From positions 21,003,120 through 21,067,119 of the forward strand of contig NC_088778.1 of the NCBI RefSeq assembly GCF_954871325.1: a DNA stretch of 64,000 nt. The letters run 5' to 3'. The stretch is from Gordionus sp. m RMFG-2023 (Eukaryota; Nematomorpha; Gordioida; Chordodea; Parachordodidae). This document shows positions 52,601 through 60,047 of the stretch, in pieces. Numbering within the stretch: the stretch's first letter is position 1; each line of letters starts with the position of its first letter. A program made the position numbers and the translations under genes. Under the pieces are notes generated by a model. That model was not told the DNA's origin, did no database searches, and saw nothing but the letters and a program-made list of their open reading frames with translations.

Positions 52601-54962
52601 TTTCTATTAATATTATTTTTTTTTTTTAATTATCATAAATCCCATATGAAACGTTATAACATACAAATTTATAATTTTGGATTTTTAAAGGAAGTGAAGA
52701 TTATTACGAAATAGATCCTTTGGCGGAACATGATAAAATGGATGAAAATGAACTGAATCAACTCGGGAAAATTCATCGGTAATTTAATATTTTCCAGGGT
52801 CCAAACCGTAACGAATATGGGTTCAAATTTAGGCTATGATAAAAATAATCGTTCAGATGGTTCTCAAAATTAATATCTGTTCGGTTTGGACCTTTAAAAC
52901 AGTTCAAATGTTTCGGCATACAGACATATTATAATTTATGTAAAGAAAAGAATATTTTTAAACTTATATCACTATTTAAAATATAATATAAGCCATATAC
53001 AATTAAAATATTTTCAAGATTCTCTTCTATCAAATTATATCTATTAAGAGTAAGAAAATTTTTTAGATCCGAGAACACATATATGTGCTAACTTTACTAA
53101 TGGCACTGTCAAACAACTATAGAAGTATATCAAAATTAATTACTGATACTTTTCGGTAAAAACTGATTATTAATCATTTTTAAAACAATATTGACAGGCG
53201 TTTTTAGAGTTAGGTTCAGGTGATAAATTTTTTAACGTTTTGAGTTAAGTTCGGCAAATAATACCAGCTTAACGGGTCTGTTCAGGTTCGGTTTGAATTT
53301 TCCTGATGTTTTTTATTAGATAGACAGAATAGAGATTTATCGAAGTAAAAAATGAACCTTGGTAACTTGATATGTCTGCCTATTATATTTCATAGAGTTT
53401 TGGAAAATTAAGGACTAATTGAACAGTGTTTTTACTTATTTTTTTAGAACTTAAATTTTCAATCCATAAGTTTAGCGTTACACCTTGTTTATAGTAAGGA
53501 TTCGCTCAAGCAACTCCAAATTAATCGCTAGCGAAATTAGAGCTGATTTGTCACAACTATAATACTTTTTGAAATATAGGTAAACAGCTGTCGCGATTAT
53601 CATTTCGCTCAGTATTTATAAATTATACCTATTATTGAATTGCTTTTGTAAATTATGTAGCGAAAATTTTGCACGCGCTTACTATAAACGCAACATCAGC
53701 ATCCTCTAAATTTCTGACAAAATAAAAACGATTCTTAATCTATATAATTTTATATATATCGTTTTTACATATAACTTAAAAAATACGAGGAAATTGTCTC
53801 AAATTAAATAAGATGCGCTCTATATATATTGCCAACCAATCAGGTCCAAAATTTAAAAAATATTTTAAGAATTGGCCAATATAGATTTATAGGATCAAAT
53901 TTTTTCACTAGTACTATAATATCCTTTATGAATTTTAATTTTTTAAATTAAATACGTTAATATATGAGTTACTGGCTATTTTATAACTACTAAAAATCTG
54001 GGTCTATGAAACAGTCCCGAATTCGATATAATCCTATTACATACATATAGAATTTAGAATCACTAAAGCAATATTTTAAATTTTAGATTAAAATGTGTGA
54101 AAATAATTAATGCCCAAATTGTGAATTTAAACATTACATATATATGTTTTAAAGAAAAGTGACCTTAGACCAAGACAAAAGAGAAATTAGAACATTGCAA
54201 GAGATTTTCTTTGAAGACGCTGACGATCCCGAAAACAACAAAACCAAAAGAGTCAAAAAATTTCAATGGAATTTCGAAAATTTGGGTATAGAATTTGATG
54301 ATATCGAATTTATATGCGTTTTACAAAAATTTATTTTATATACTGTTTCATATAGATAACAATAAAGATTTCAATCTCGAAACTAACGAGAATAATGATG
54401 GCTCAGATGAGCTAGAAGAAAATGCTTCTAAAGATATGGAAGATGAGTTGGATGGAAAAGATAATTTGGACCTTGATTTCTCTTTAGAATTTTCCAGGCG
54501 TAAGTTTAGATTCGAAAGGGAACAATGGTTAAATAGTAGATCGGTGAGTATATATTTATCTATTCATAACTCTTACATATAACTATTATTGTATTTACCA
54601 GTGATTGATATTTTATAAAAGCAGAAAATATTGATTTATTATCTCAAAATTTAGAGAATAAAATTATACATGATATAGATAGATTGATTACCAATTTAAT
54701 TTAACATTATTAACAGATATTTAGCATCTTAGCAAATATTAATTAAAAATAATTTTAATAGCTAAAAGTACGATATGATTGTTAATTTTTTATTTACAAG
54801 GGTTTAGATACAAATTCAGAATCCACTGCTAAAATTAATGTAAATGATCAGGATATAGATGTCGATCAAATTGGAAAGGAATCTTATTTTTCTATATTTA
54901 GACACTACGACGAAACTTTATCCTTAGATTATTTCGATTCCAGGATCGAGGTTAATAAATGA
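28564..54962 (+). CDS. CLSPN: claspin homologue, 12 exons
   Basis: Claspin is the nuclear replication-fork mediator that brings Chk1 to ATR and keeps forks moving. Exons: 28564-28621, 28663-28779, 28822-29016, 29059-29290, 37591-37907, 42273-42390, 42616-42900, 43018-43088, 52691-52778, 54155-54285, 54356-54543, 54801-54962. All introns are GT..AG, phases agree at all 11 junctions, and the sum is 1962 nt (653 aa). Conserved text in order: CYIDDIFDN, KTQELIRNSKINFPYH (claspins: ETQRLIRESALNLPYH), an acidic stretch, DYIEDEAQLSGSE, KIHRKVTLDQDKR (claspins: KIHMKTMLDDDKR), KKFQWNFEN, FEREQWL. It is about half the vertebrate length. I saw no clear Chk1-binding repeats. First and last exons are least certain. 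No break is seen, so I take it as functional. Confidence 0.85.
28663..28779 (+). CDS. CLSPN: claspin exon 2
   Basis: It follows a 41-bp intron ending TTTAAATTTTAG. It encodes SYPEEKLKG and a charged, low-complexity stretch, as in claspin N-termini. The donor GTGATA starts a 42-bp intron. Confidence 0.7.
28822..29016 (+). CDS. CLSPN: claspin exon 3
   Basis: It begins CYIDDIFDNELD, similar to the claspin CLLVDKDLFE block, and ends VQKIHGKTQELIR, the conserved helix before the PYH motif. The acceptor TTATTAG is preferred over the earlier CAG because only it keeps phase. Confidence 0.8.
29059..29290 (+). CDS. CLSPN: claspin exon 4
   Basis: It encodes SKINFPYHVQ, completing the conserved RES-LNLPYH motif, then a serine/asparagine-rich tail to NINDQCQ. 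The donor GTAATA opens an 8.3-kb intron filled with transposons. Confidence 0.85.
29342..29968. mobile_element. hAT MITE, GATCTGCA family (claspin intron 4)
   Basis: It starts TAGAGATCTGCAAAGCC and ends GGGCTTTGCAGATCTTCTTA, an inverted match. The flanking 8-mers are only loosely alike. It sits 51 bp inside the claspin intron and is non-coding. Confidence 0.7.
30015..31529 (+). mobile_element. complete non-autonomous hAT with perfect TSD
   Basis: A perfect duplication CTTAAAAC flanks it (30007-30014, 31530-31537). The TIRs are CAGGGGTTCGAACCG and CGGTTCGAAACCCTG. Subterminal arrays of AACCGTTATAAA/CCGAACCG occur at both ends, with one palindromic GAACCGGTTC near 30135. Internally 30927-31136 encodes the C-terminal dimerisation domain (AVPATQVSVERAFSSLKF). 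Most of the transposase is deleted. The sister copy at 14447-15172 differs at only a few residues in this domain. Confidence 0.92.
30927..31136 (+). pseudogene. hAT dimerisation-domain fragment
   Basis: The 69-codon frame has NYWENVKNSMPELYKLAITV and VPATQVSVERAFSSLKFIL, the hAT C-terminal consensus. It is the only coding part left in the 1.5-kb element. Confidence 0.88.
31687..32843. mobile_element. hAT-like element, CATAGGCATAGCC ends
   Basis: The left end CATAGGCATAGCCAGG and right end GGCCACGCCTATG are inverted. Flanking 8-mers TTAGGTTT and GTAGGTTT differ at one base. GC-rich GGGGGG/CCCCCTTTGGC tracts lie inside each end. It is 1157 bp with no transposase, inside claspin intron 4. A short relative is at 35113-35476. 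Confidence 0.8.
32899..33454. mobile_element. hAT MITE with AACCCGGGTT motif
   Basis: It starts CAGGGATTCAAACCC and ends GTCACATCCCTG. Flanking 8-mers GGTATAGG and GGTATAGA differ at one base. The left subterminal zone holds repeated GAACCC-type units, including the palindrome GAACCCGGGTTC near 33022-33033. It is 556 bp and non-coding. Confidence 0.78.
33944..34706 (-). mobile_element. hAT element, TAGGGGTGTACC ends
   Basis: The TIRs TAGGGGTGTACC and GGTACATCCCTA are typical of Charlie-like hATs. Flanking 8-mers ATATTTAC and ATATTTAT differ at one base. A minus-strand hAT dimerisation remnant (MSSESVFSEAGNIDSYLI) is readable at about 34315-34385. It is 763 bp, internally deleted, and lies in claspin intron 4. 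Confidence 0.85.
35113..35476. mobile_element. short relative of the CATAGGC element
   Basis: The left end CATAGGCACAACCAGAATTT and the right part CCTTTGGACTAAGCATAT align with the ends of the 31687-32843 element. The right end is diverged. Confidence 0.55.
36380..36690 (+). repeat. 156-bp tandem duplication
   Basis: Two nearly identical head-to-tail units run from AAATATTATC through GGCCCTAATATCGATAGGAG to ATTCGCCATCTTTTTTT. The matching GGCC positions are 36481 and 36637, giving a period of 156. The near identity indicates a recent event. It lies in claspin intron 4. Confidence 0.9.
36700..37590. other. end of claspin intron 4, no other feature seen
   Basis: This is AT-rich intronic sequence with no paired terminal repeats or coding traces that I can support. 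Confidence 0.4.
37591..37907 (+). CDS. CLSPN: claspin exon 5
   Basis: Its acceptor is TATTTTTTAG. It encodes IDLDVPDSPVLKTYLND, a 10-residue tandem repeat (DDIKSNQEME twice), then an ITPFKRKLDF basic stretch. This region is poorly conserved in claspins. Assignment rests on strand, splice phases and composition. Confidence 0.75.
38026..38340. mobile_element. hAT MITE, GATCTGCA family (claspin intron 5)
   Basis: It ends GCTGATCTCTA on the right and begins TATTGATCTTCATCTGC. Flanking 8-mers ATACAATT and ATGGAATT match at six of eight. Inside are CCCGACCCGAA and CCGGCCCGG units at both sides. It is 315 bp and non-coding. Confidence 0.7.
38508..40637 (+). mobile_element. BED-hAT element with TTGACCGGTCAA arrays (claspin intron 5)
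   Basis: It starts CAGGGTTGGCATGTCGGT and ends ACCGACATGCCAACCCTG, an excellent inverted match. Inside each end are palindromic GACYGGTCAA units: TTTGACTGGTCAAA on the left and TTGACCGGTCAA, CAATTGACC on the right. Flanking 8-mers do not match well. Much of a transposase remains between the ends. The element lies in the host gene's transcription direction. Confidence 0.85.
39096..40690 (+). pseudogene. hAT transposase (BED finger, DUF659-like core)
   Basis: ATG at about 39096 opens MVKPKHHVWKHFQEV with a BED finger (CKFC, later HLLSSC). The middle has YLSIVSDGWSNIRNES and SLVTDNAANMKAAWR, matching hAT/DUF659 proteins with their catalytic Asp regions, then CYGCAAHTLQFF. A one-base frame change at about 40060 moves the continuation (ISIIKKIVKFFKNKH, later TRWASSIKCMEQI) into the next frame to 40693. 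After YLLDPQYQG the conserved C-terminus is missing, and the frame runs straight into the subterminal repeats. It is therefore internally deleted and frameshifted. Confidence 0.88.
40700..42270. other. rest of claspin intron 5
   Basis: It is mostly featureless AT-rich sequence. A GC-rich spot at 41510-41535 (CCTGCAGGTTTGGCC, then GGGCCGGGAG) looks like one end of a GACCTGCAG-family hAT MITE. No partner end was confirmed. Confidence 0.35.
42273..42390 (+). CDS. CLSPN: claspin exon 6
   Basis: A good polypyrimidine/CAG acceptor precedes it. It encodes FHGIFDWTKTQENQNS and a Glu/Asn-rich stretch ending NHIKK. Phase 1 in and phase 2 out fit both neighbours. Confidence 0.75.
42616..42900 (+). CDS. 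CLSPN: claspin exon 7
   Basis: It is very acidic: KNLFLDSDDEDDNDKL at the start and HEGGFGDEEDEVAQYL at the end, matching the acidic segment before the SGS motif in claspins. The GTTCAT donor is weak, but the join is in phase. Confidence 0.8.
43018..43088 (+). CDS. CLSPN: claspin exon 8 (SGSE block)
   Basis: It encodes IKNDYIEDEAQLSGSEAAED, a close match to the claspin YLEDEAEVSGSD block. The donor GTTTTG starts the 9.6-kb intron holding the foldback element. Confidence 0.88.
43255..43375. repeat. GC-richer element trace in claspin intron 8
   Basis: Motifs GCCCCTCGCCCATTC and GCGACCTGCTCACTCATG lie among T tracts and resemble the CCCGCCCATT type of subterminal repeat. The ends could not be set. 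Confidence 0.35.
43651..44575 (+). mobile_element. hAT fragment, GACCTGCAG family (claspin intron 8)
   Basis: The left end is AAAGACCTGCAGGCCCGGTC, with further GGGCCAGGCC inside. A possible right end is CCCAATCACTGATCA near 44570. Coding traces at 43987-44100 (MIDTYIKGYK, PFDKWGE) match the 21.57-kb hAT fragment in order and spacing. The transposase core is gone. Confidence 0.6.
45215..45619. mobile_element. hAT MITE, GACCTG/GGCCT family
   Basis: It starts TCAGAGACCTGAAGGCC and ends GGCCTCTGTAAATCTCTCA. These are imperfect inverted repeats. It is about 405 bp, non-coding, and lies just before the foldback element. Confidence 0.6.
46387..46403 (+). repeat. C17 homopolymer
   Basis: An uninterrupted run of 17 C lies in AT-rich DNA inside the foldback element. 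Its length may also be affected by assembly. Confidence 0.85.
47061..48389. mobile_element. hAT-like element nested in the foldback element
   Basis: The ends CAGTGGCATAGACAGG and GTCTACGCCACTG are inverted. TCAGAA occurs next to both ends, as expected for a slightly shifted 8-bp duplication. It is about 1.33 kb and no coding part is recognised. Confidence 0.65.
48400..50500. other. core of the foldback element, no gene seen
   Basis: This is AT-rich sequence without recognisable protein remnants. A CCCCCCC run lies at about 50257-50266. Confidence 0.35.
50505..50602. mobile_element. end fragment of the GACCGGTCAA hAT family
   Basis: GACCAGGTCAAA, TTGACCCGTCAA and TTTGACTGGTTAA are followed by ACTGCTAACCCTGG. 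This resembles the end of the 38508-40637 element, with a CCCTG terminus. No matching left end was found. Confidence 0.6.
50635..50854. mobile_element. 220-bp MITE with double hairpin ends, copy 2
   Basis: It starts AGTGTTGTTAAACGGCTC and ends GAGCCGTTTAACAACACT. Terminal hairpins are GGCTCATTTTGAGCC and GGCTCAAAAAGAGCC. Flanking 8-mers TATTAGCT and AATTAGGT match at six of eight. It has the same length and layout as 26865-27084. It lies inside the foldback element. Confidence 0.85.
51662..52690. other. 3' part of claspin intron 8
   Basis: This is AT-rich sequence with no gene or paired repeat that I can support, ending at the exon 9 acceptor. Confidence 0.4.
52691..52778 (+). CDS. CLSPN: claspin exon 9
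   Basis: It encodes SEDYYEIDPLAEHD and NELNQLGKIH, the DEYD...KIH region of claspin. The acceptor TTTTTAAAG matches exon 8 in phase. The donor GTAATT lies 16 bp before a MITE. Confidence 0.88.
52795..53305. mobile_element. hAT MITE 16 bp behind the exon 9 donor
   Basis: It starts CAGGGTCCAAACCG and ends CGGTTTGAATTTTCCTG. Flanking 8-mers ATATTTTC and ATGTTTTT match at six of eight. GGTTCGG/GGTTCAGG units occur inside both ends. It is 511 bp and non-coding, and lies in claspin intron 9. Confidence 0.65.
54155..54285 (+). CDS. CLSPN: claspin exon 10
   Basis: It encodes KVTLDQDKREIRTLQEIFFE then KKFQWNFENL, the most conserved claspin segment. The acceptor after TTTAAAG (rather than the AG five bases later) keeps the phase and the conserved Lys. 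Confidence 0.9.
54356..54543 (+). CDS. CLSPN: claspin exon 11
   Basis: It follows a 70-bp intron. It encodes an acidic stretch, then RRKFRFEREQWLNSRS, matching claspin ERIEREQWL. An internal GTAAGT at 54500-54505 resembles a donor but would remove the conserved motif. The donor used is GTGAGT at 54544. Confidence 0.9.
54801..54962 (+). CDS. CLSPN: claspin exon 12 (putative last)
   Basis: It encodes GLDTNSESTAKI ... YFSIFRHYDETLSL and ends in TGA at 54960-54962. An AATAAA (54954-54959) overlaps the last codons. Reading could instead splice at GAG/GTTAAT, so the C-terminus is tentative. The LLRNPF motif of vertebrate claspins is not seen. Confidence 0.6.
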   Translation, partial: GLDTNSESTAKINVNDQDIDVDQIGKESYFSIFRHYDETLSLDYFDSRIEVNK

Positions 54963-56106
54963 TACTATATAATTATTTATTAAATATTGTATGTTGAGTT
55001 CATCTCTGGAAATTTCTAAAATGTCCAAAAATCAACTAGCTTTATGAAATATTCGGCCTCTCATACTGAACATAAGTAAAACACAATATTGTGAAACTAA
55101 TATGATACTAAAATAAATATATTTTTGAGTTCAGACATATCGCTTGAAAATTTATCTCAATTGGTCTTTCCTATTACTAATTTATTTAGCAATATGCACA
55201 TTATATTCAACCTATTTTCAAGACATTTATCCTAATTAAATCTTTTTAAACATCCCTAAAATTTTTTATTCCTTACCACAATATTTTTGGAGTGAGATGC
55301 TAGAATAGAAAAATCTCTGATTATATAAACATACAACCACACGACCCTCCAATCATAGTGTTTTTGGTTTAAATCCATTATCTCTTTTCTTTCAATATGT
55401 GCTTTCATCGTAAACCACTCAATAACGAAGTTTGTTTTTTGGAAAAAAATGATGAATGGCGTTCCTTTTATTTTTAACTTGAACGTGAACGCATTCCTTT
55501 TTTTGACGAACGCATACCTTTTTTACGTTTGTTCAATTTTAGTAAATTTTATTTTTATTCATTTGAAAATTAATAAATATTAATTTAATATTATTCCAAA
55601 TTTTTTTTAAAAAAGGGTTATTTTTTAATCAGTTGTTTCCTTTATCATATTTCAGTTTAGCCAGCCACATTTCTGTCCTATAGTATAGTTTATTAATTTC
55701 AATATAATTTATATTTTTTAGATTAGCATAAGCTTAGATGTTATTATTTCATCATCGTCAGATTCTGAAAATTCAGAATAAGATGAATTAACATTACTAT
55801 GTATTGCTAAATATAATAAATACTTTACAGTAACATAATATATAATAAACTAATTTTATCCTTATCAAATATAAAATGTTTCCAAAAAGTATTTATCAAT
55901 TTCAAAATCTTCAAGTTCTAATTTAAAGAAATACTTGATTGTAATATTTATTATTTTATATAATATAACTTTAAGTATCCAGTTAAAAATTTATATTAGA
56001 TTGCTGTATTTCAAAGGCTTATTAAATAATTATGATAATTATAATAGACATAAAGTAAAAATCATCAAATATTATATATTATATGCATGGATAAAAGTAG
56101 TTATAT

Positions 56107-56485
56107 TAGTGATCTGCATCGGGCCTAATTTTTCAAGCCTGGCCCGAAATTTTTTTTAAAAAAGTTTTGCCGGCCTGGCACGAATTTATTTAATTATAGA
56201 AATTAATTTTTATAATTACTCAAAATAAAAGACATATGTTATATGTCGTTTAGTTTCAATAAATAAAATCAAATATTTTTATTTTACATAAAAAATTCAA
56301 TATAAAATTGATAAATTAAGATATATTTAAAAAAAATTTCAAGGTCCAACCTTACCCGGCTCGAATTTTTTTAAAAATATAAGGCCCGGCCTGAACCCGA
56401 TTATTTTAAATATATTAAGGCCCAAGCCTAGCTCGAACCCCATTTGGGCCAAGTACGGGCCCGGGCCTAACTTTGCAGATCTCTA
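56107..56485. mobile_element. hAT MITE, GATCTGCA family
   Basis: It starts TAGTGATCTGCATCGGGCC and ends TTTGCAGATCTCTA. Flanking 8-mers AGTTATAT and GTTTATAT match at six of eight. Units of GGCCCGGC/AGCCTGGCCCG occur at both ends. It is non-coding and lies inside the shell hAT. Confidence 0.8.
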
Positions 56486-56499
56486 GTTTATATAATATC

Positions 56500-56580
56500 T
56501 TTTAAAATTTATTTATTTTTAGTGTGGTTATTTAAAATTTATTTATTTTTAGTGTGGTTATTTAAAATTTCACAATTATA
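56500..56580 (+). repeat. short tandem repeat, period about 30 bp
   Basis: TTTATTTTTAGTGTGGTTA followed by TTTAAAATTTA is repeated two to three times. Confidence 0.8.
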
Positions 56581-57179
56581 TTAAGTTTATATCATTTTTT
56601 ATTTTAAGGGTTAAACACAATATAAAATATTATAAATTTGTATATTTTATAAATAATTATTAATAAGAAATTTTTTTTTTCATAAATAAAAAAATATATA
56701 GTATTTATTTATATTACAATGTTTCCCATTCAAAAAAGGAAAAGTCCCAATCAAAAAAGTAAAAGCTTCAATCATAAAAGGAAAATCCCATTTCAAAAAG
56801 GAAAATCGTTATTTTAAAAAAATTAAAAATTTTTATTTTTCTTACTATATCTTTTCTCAATTTATTTTTCTTCTCATTTTGATAATTCTTTTGTCTTTTT
56901 AAAAATGATTTATAAATTTTCCGTTATTTTTCTTCACCTCTCTGCTCCATATTTTTAACAATTCTTTACTTTTATTTTGACTTTTTCTCCTTATATTTTA
57001 CATATATTAACATTTTCAATCTCTTTAAGTCATTTTAAATCTATTTTTTTGATCTTTTCTCAATTTTTTTTCCTCATTTTTGATAATCCTTTTTAGGAAT
57101 TATATTTAATTTTCACTAAATTTTTAGCAGGCAATTTTTTTTATTAGAATTTTTTGCATATCAAATTATTTAATTACAA

Positions 57180-57881
57180 TTACGATGTATAACACAGTAA
57201 GAAATAAAAATTTATAATAATCATTAATAATTTCCCTCTTCTACATTTTGGAATATAGGTCTCCATATTTCTAAAATAATTTTTTGCAATCTCCTCAGAT
57301 ATTCCTCTCTCTCCATGTTCTATCAAACGAATTAATCTCGTTACTGGGATTTTGATTTTTGACAAAATCCTTCCATTGAAAAAACACATTTTCAATGGGA
57401 TTAACATAAGGACTGCAAGGGGCTAATTATTTCAATGTATGCCCTCTTTTTTCTAACGATTTCCTAATTGTATGATTATGATGCAATGGAACATTATCCA
57501 TCACAAAAATCATATTCATCATGTTACCTTCTTCAAAATGACTTAATATTTCATTTACGAAGTTGTTAAAGTATATAACGTTGCATGGGCCATCAAGAAC
57601 TTCGAATCTGAATATTCTTGCAATTGTGAGCAGCAATGATAGTATAATTCATTGTCTTTACCCCTTGAAAATTTTTAATAACTTTTCTATTTATTTGTGA
57701 ATATTTATATAACCGCCTCATTGATATTGAAAAACCCGCTCTCATCGATAAATATAAATTTTTATTTTATATAGGTTACATCTACAAACCAATTCACGTA
57801 TTCTTTGCGAATCTCGTTATTTGATTCTATATTATCTCTAATTAAACGTAGTGATACTCTTTTAAAGCTATACCTAAAACC
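57180..57881 (-). pseudogene. IS630/Tc1-like transposase, catalytic part
   Basis: The reverse strand from 57881 gives GFRYSFKRVSLRLIRDNIES, then a VNWFVDV stretch leading to the first acidic residue. A second frame at 57636-57427 reads MNMIFVMDNVPLHHNHTIRK, the second Asp of a DDE_3 domain. A third at 57407-57180 covers the C-terminal end (EEIAKNYFRNMETYI). Several frame changes and stops show inactivity. Its N-terminal HTH is at 60048-60300, separated by a hAT insertion. Confidence 0.75.
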
Positions 57882-58525
57882 CAGTGACGAAGCGTCAAGT
57901 TTACTACTAGGGAAGCAATCAAAAAATATTTTTATTTTAGTCAAACTCAAACCATAAAAACATTAAGATTTATAAATAAGTGGTATTCGTCTTTGTTTTT
58001 GAGTAAAATGATCAAGTACTGCATTATAAAAGATCGCTAGATTTTAAATTTTTTAATAATTTTTTTTCAATCGAAATCAAAGATAGATTCGAATCGATGT
58101 TGGCTCATCCTGTTTCTACAATAAGATTTGATTCTTTTTAATTAAAAACTCCGTTCTGCACTTGCTGTTGTTGAAGCCAAAGTTAAGATGAATTTGCATA
58201 ATTTAAAAAACTCTTTAAAACTTTTCATCAAATCGGTGCATATTAAAAATTCAAGTATTTCATTAACATTCTTTTTCTTTTTAAATTTTACATCCCGAAA
58301 CACTACCTTTAATTAGGTTTCCACCTTGTGTAAGTCAAAAAATTGAGAATAAGTGTCGTTTAAATTATCTAATAAATATTTTGGGAAATTGATTATTTGG
58401 AATTTACTAATATCTAACAATTCGACGAATTTAATATTTTTTGGTGTAAGACACGTGAAATAGAATTAATCAAATCATTTTGAATATTGCTTGTACAATA
58501 AAAATTGCACTATTTCTAAATTATG

Positions 58526-59026
58526 TTACAATAGTAAATTTTCTTCCGCGAGCAAATAAATTAATACAATATAATTTCCTCTATTTACTGAATTAGAAGA
58601 TTCATCATCACCACGGAATACGATCTCCTGAATTCCAAGAAAACATATAGAGTTGATCATTATTTTCAATATTTCTCTATTTGATTTGACTTTAGAATTA
58701 TGCTGTTCGATTGATATTTTGCACACCGAATCTATCATATTTTTATACGATTTTAGCCAAATGTTTTTAGTTGAATCATCGACTGCAAATGAGCGGTTGA
58801 TTCTTTGCCGTTTAACTGCCTTTGAAAAATTATTCATATCCGTAAATCCTTTATCATTCCAAACATATTTTTCCTTTGGGAATAATAGGCATGACCAACA
58901 ATATAGAGAATTAGAAAATTCACATCCAGTGAGCCATTCATATTTTTCGATAGAAAAATTACGTATGCAAGTTTTGATTTCTTTTTTTAAGTTTTTTGGT
59001 TTTGGTCTTCCTTTTTCAATAATCAA
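58526..59026 (-). pseudogene. hAT transposase N-terminal part (TTF finger, DUF4371)
   Basis: The frame reads FSIEKYEWLTGCEFSNSLYC followed by WSCLLFP and GFTDMNNFSKAVKRQ, the TTF-type zinc finger of ZMYM1-like hAT proteins. FLGIQEIVFRGDDESSNSVN follows with RGNY, the DUF4371 signature. The catalytic and dimerisation parts are not continuous with it. Coding traces towards 58050 are broken, so this copy is inactive. Confidence 0.85.
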
Positions 59027-59258
59027 TTTTTTCGCATCAAAATTTATTGCGCTAAATTATAATGTTAATAAATTTTCAATAATACAATTACAATTATTAA
59101 ACATTTAAGGATTTTAAAAACCAAAAATTTTTTATTTTAATAAAATAAGGAAAAAAATATTATATAAAAAAAATTTCTTCACTTTTATTTATTAAAAAAA
59201 TAAGCATTTTTTATTTGCTTCCCCAATGCTTATTTTTTAATGGTAAAATTACACAATA

Positions 59259-59604
59259 CCATGGCCAATGACATATAATAATAACTAGACTGACGATTCA
59301 TTCATTAAAAGTGTACATCAATACAAATCAGCTAGACGCCATCTTAGTTACTGTAATAAATATTAAAATTTTAAACGAGAGCCTAATTTTATATTATATC
59401 TGATGCAAACTTTATTAAAGAATTGCCTGATCATCGAGATAATAAGAAAGTAAGTTATCAATTTAATATTAGTTTTTAACATGAAAATAATTATTATAAA
59501 GGTTACCAAAATGGCGGGTCCAGCTGATTTGCTTTTAACGACGATTAAAAATGCATTTTAATGAATGAATTGTCAGTCTAGGTATTATATGTCATTGACC
59601 ATGG
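59259..59604. mobile_element. 346-bp MITE inside the ZMYM-hAT
   Basis: The long inverted ends begin CCATGGCCAATGACATATAA on the left and CCATGGTCAATGACATATAA read inward from the right. Pairing continues through CTAGACTGACRATTCATTC. Base pairs next to the ends are TA and CA. No coding content is seen. It is flanked by a 66-bp direct repeat (about 59175-59240 and 59615-59680). Confidence 0.8.
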
Positions 59605-59667
59605 CATGATTTTCTCTTTATTTATTAAAAAAAATAAGCAATATTAAATTTGCTTCCCTCATGTTTA

Positions 59668-59900
59668 TTTTTTTTAACGTAGTATAAATAATAGTAAATT
59701 TTTTAACGTAGTATAAATAATAGTAAATTTTTTAACGTAGTAAAAATAATAGTAAATTTTTTAACGTAGTAAAAATAATAGTAAATTTTTTAATAGTAAC
59801 TTTTTAACGTAGTAAAAATAATAGTATTTCTTAATATAGTTAAAATAATATTAATTTTTTTAACTCTATAAAAATTATAAATCTTTTTAACGTTATAAAA
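59668..59900 (+). repeat. tandem array TTTTTTAACGTAGTA, period about 28 bp
   Basis: About seven units of TTTTTTAACGTAGTAWAAATA followed by ATAGTAAA decay towards the right end. The CpG core AACGTA is conserved in most units. Confidence 0.9.
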
Positions 59901-60047
59901 ATTATATTAATTTTTTAACGAAGTCAGTTTAGTTTATTTAGCATAGTACAAAGATTATATTAGGTTTATTTAAAAATTTTGTAAGAAAAATTTCAAGGGA
60001 AGCAATACTTCCCTTCCTTTTATGGACGCTTCGTCACTGCTAAAACC

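Larger units (their letters stand above)
57882..60039 (-). mobile_element. ZMYM/TTF-type hAT inserted in the transposase, perfect TSD
   Basis: A perfect 8-bp duplication CTAAAACC flanks it (57874-57881, 60040-60047). The ends are CAGTGACGAAGCGTC and its inverse GACGCTTCGTCACTG, followed by GGGAAGCAAT-type sequence. It is 2158 bp. It carries the N-terminal part of a hAT transposase, a MITE and a tandem repeat. It splits the IS630/Tc1-like gene in two. Confidence 0.92.

Noticed and set aside
54500-54505. GTAAGT as the claspin exon 11 donor
   Set aside because: Using it would delete the conserved FEREQWL block. The GTGAGT at 54544 keeps the motif and the phase.
55935-56159. 74-codon frame
   Set aside because: Low-complexity; runs into the MITE end and has no motif.
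58653-59108. 151-codon frame on the + strand
   Set aside because: It is antisense to the TTF/DUF4371 hAT frame, which has clear conserved motifs.
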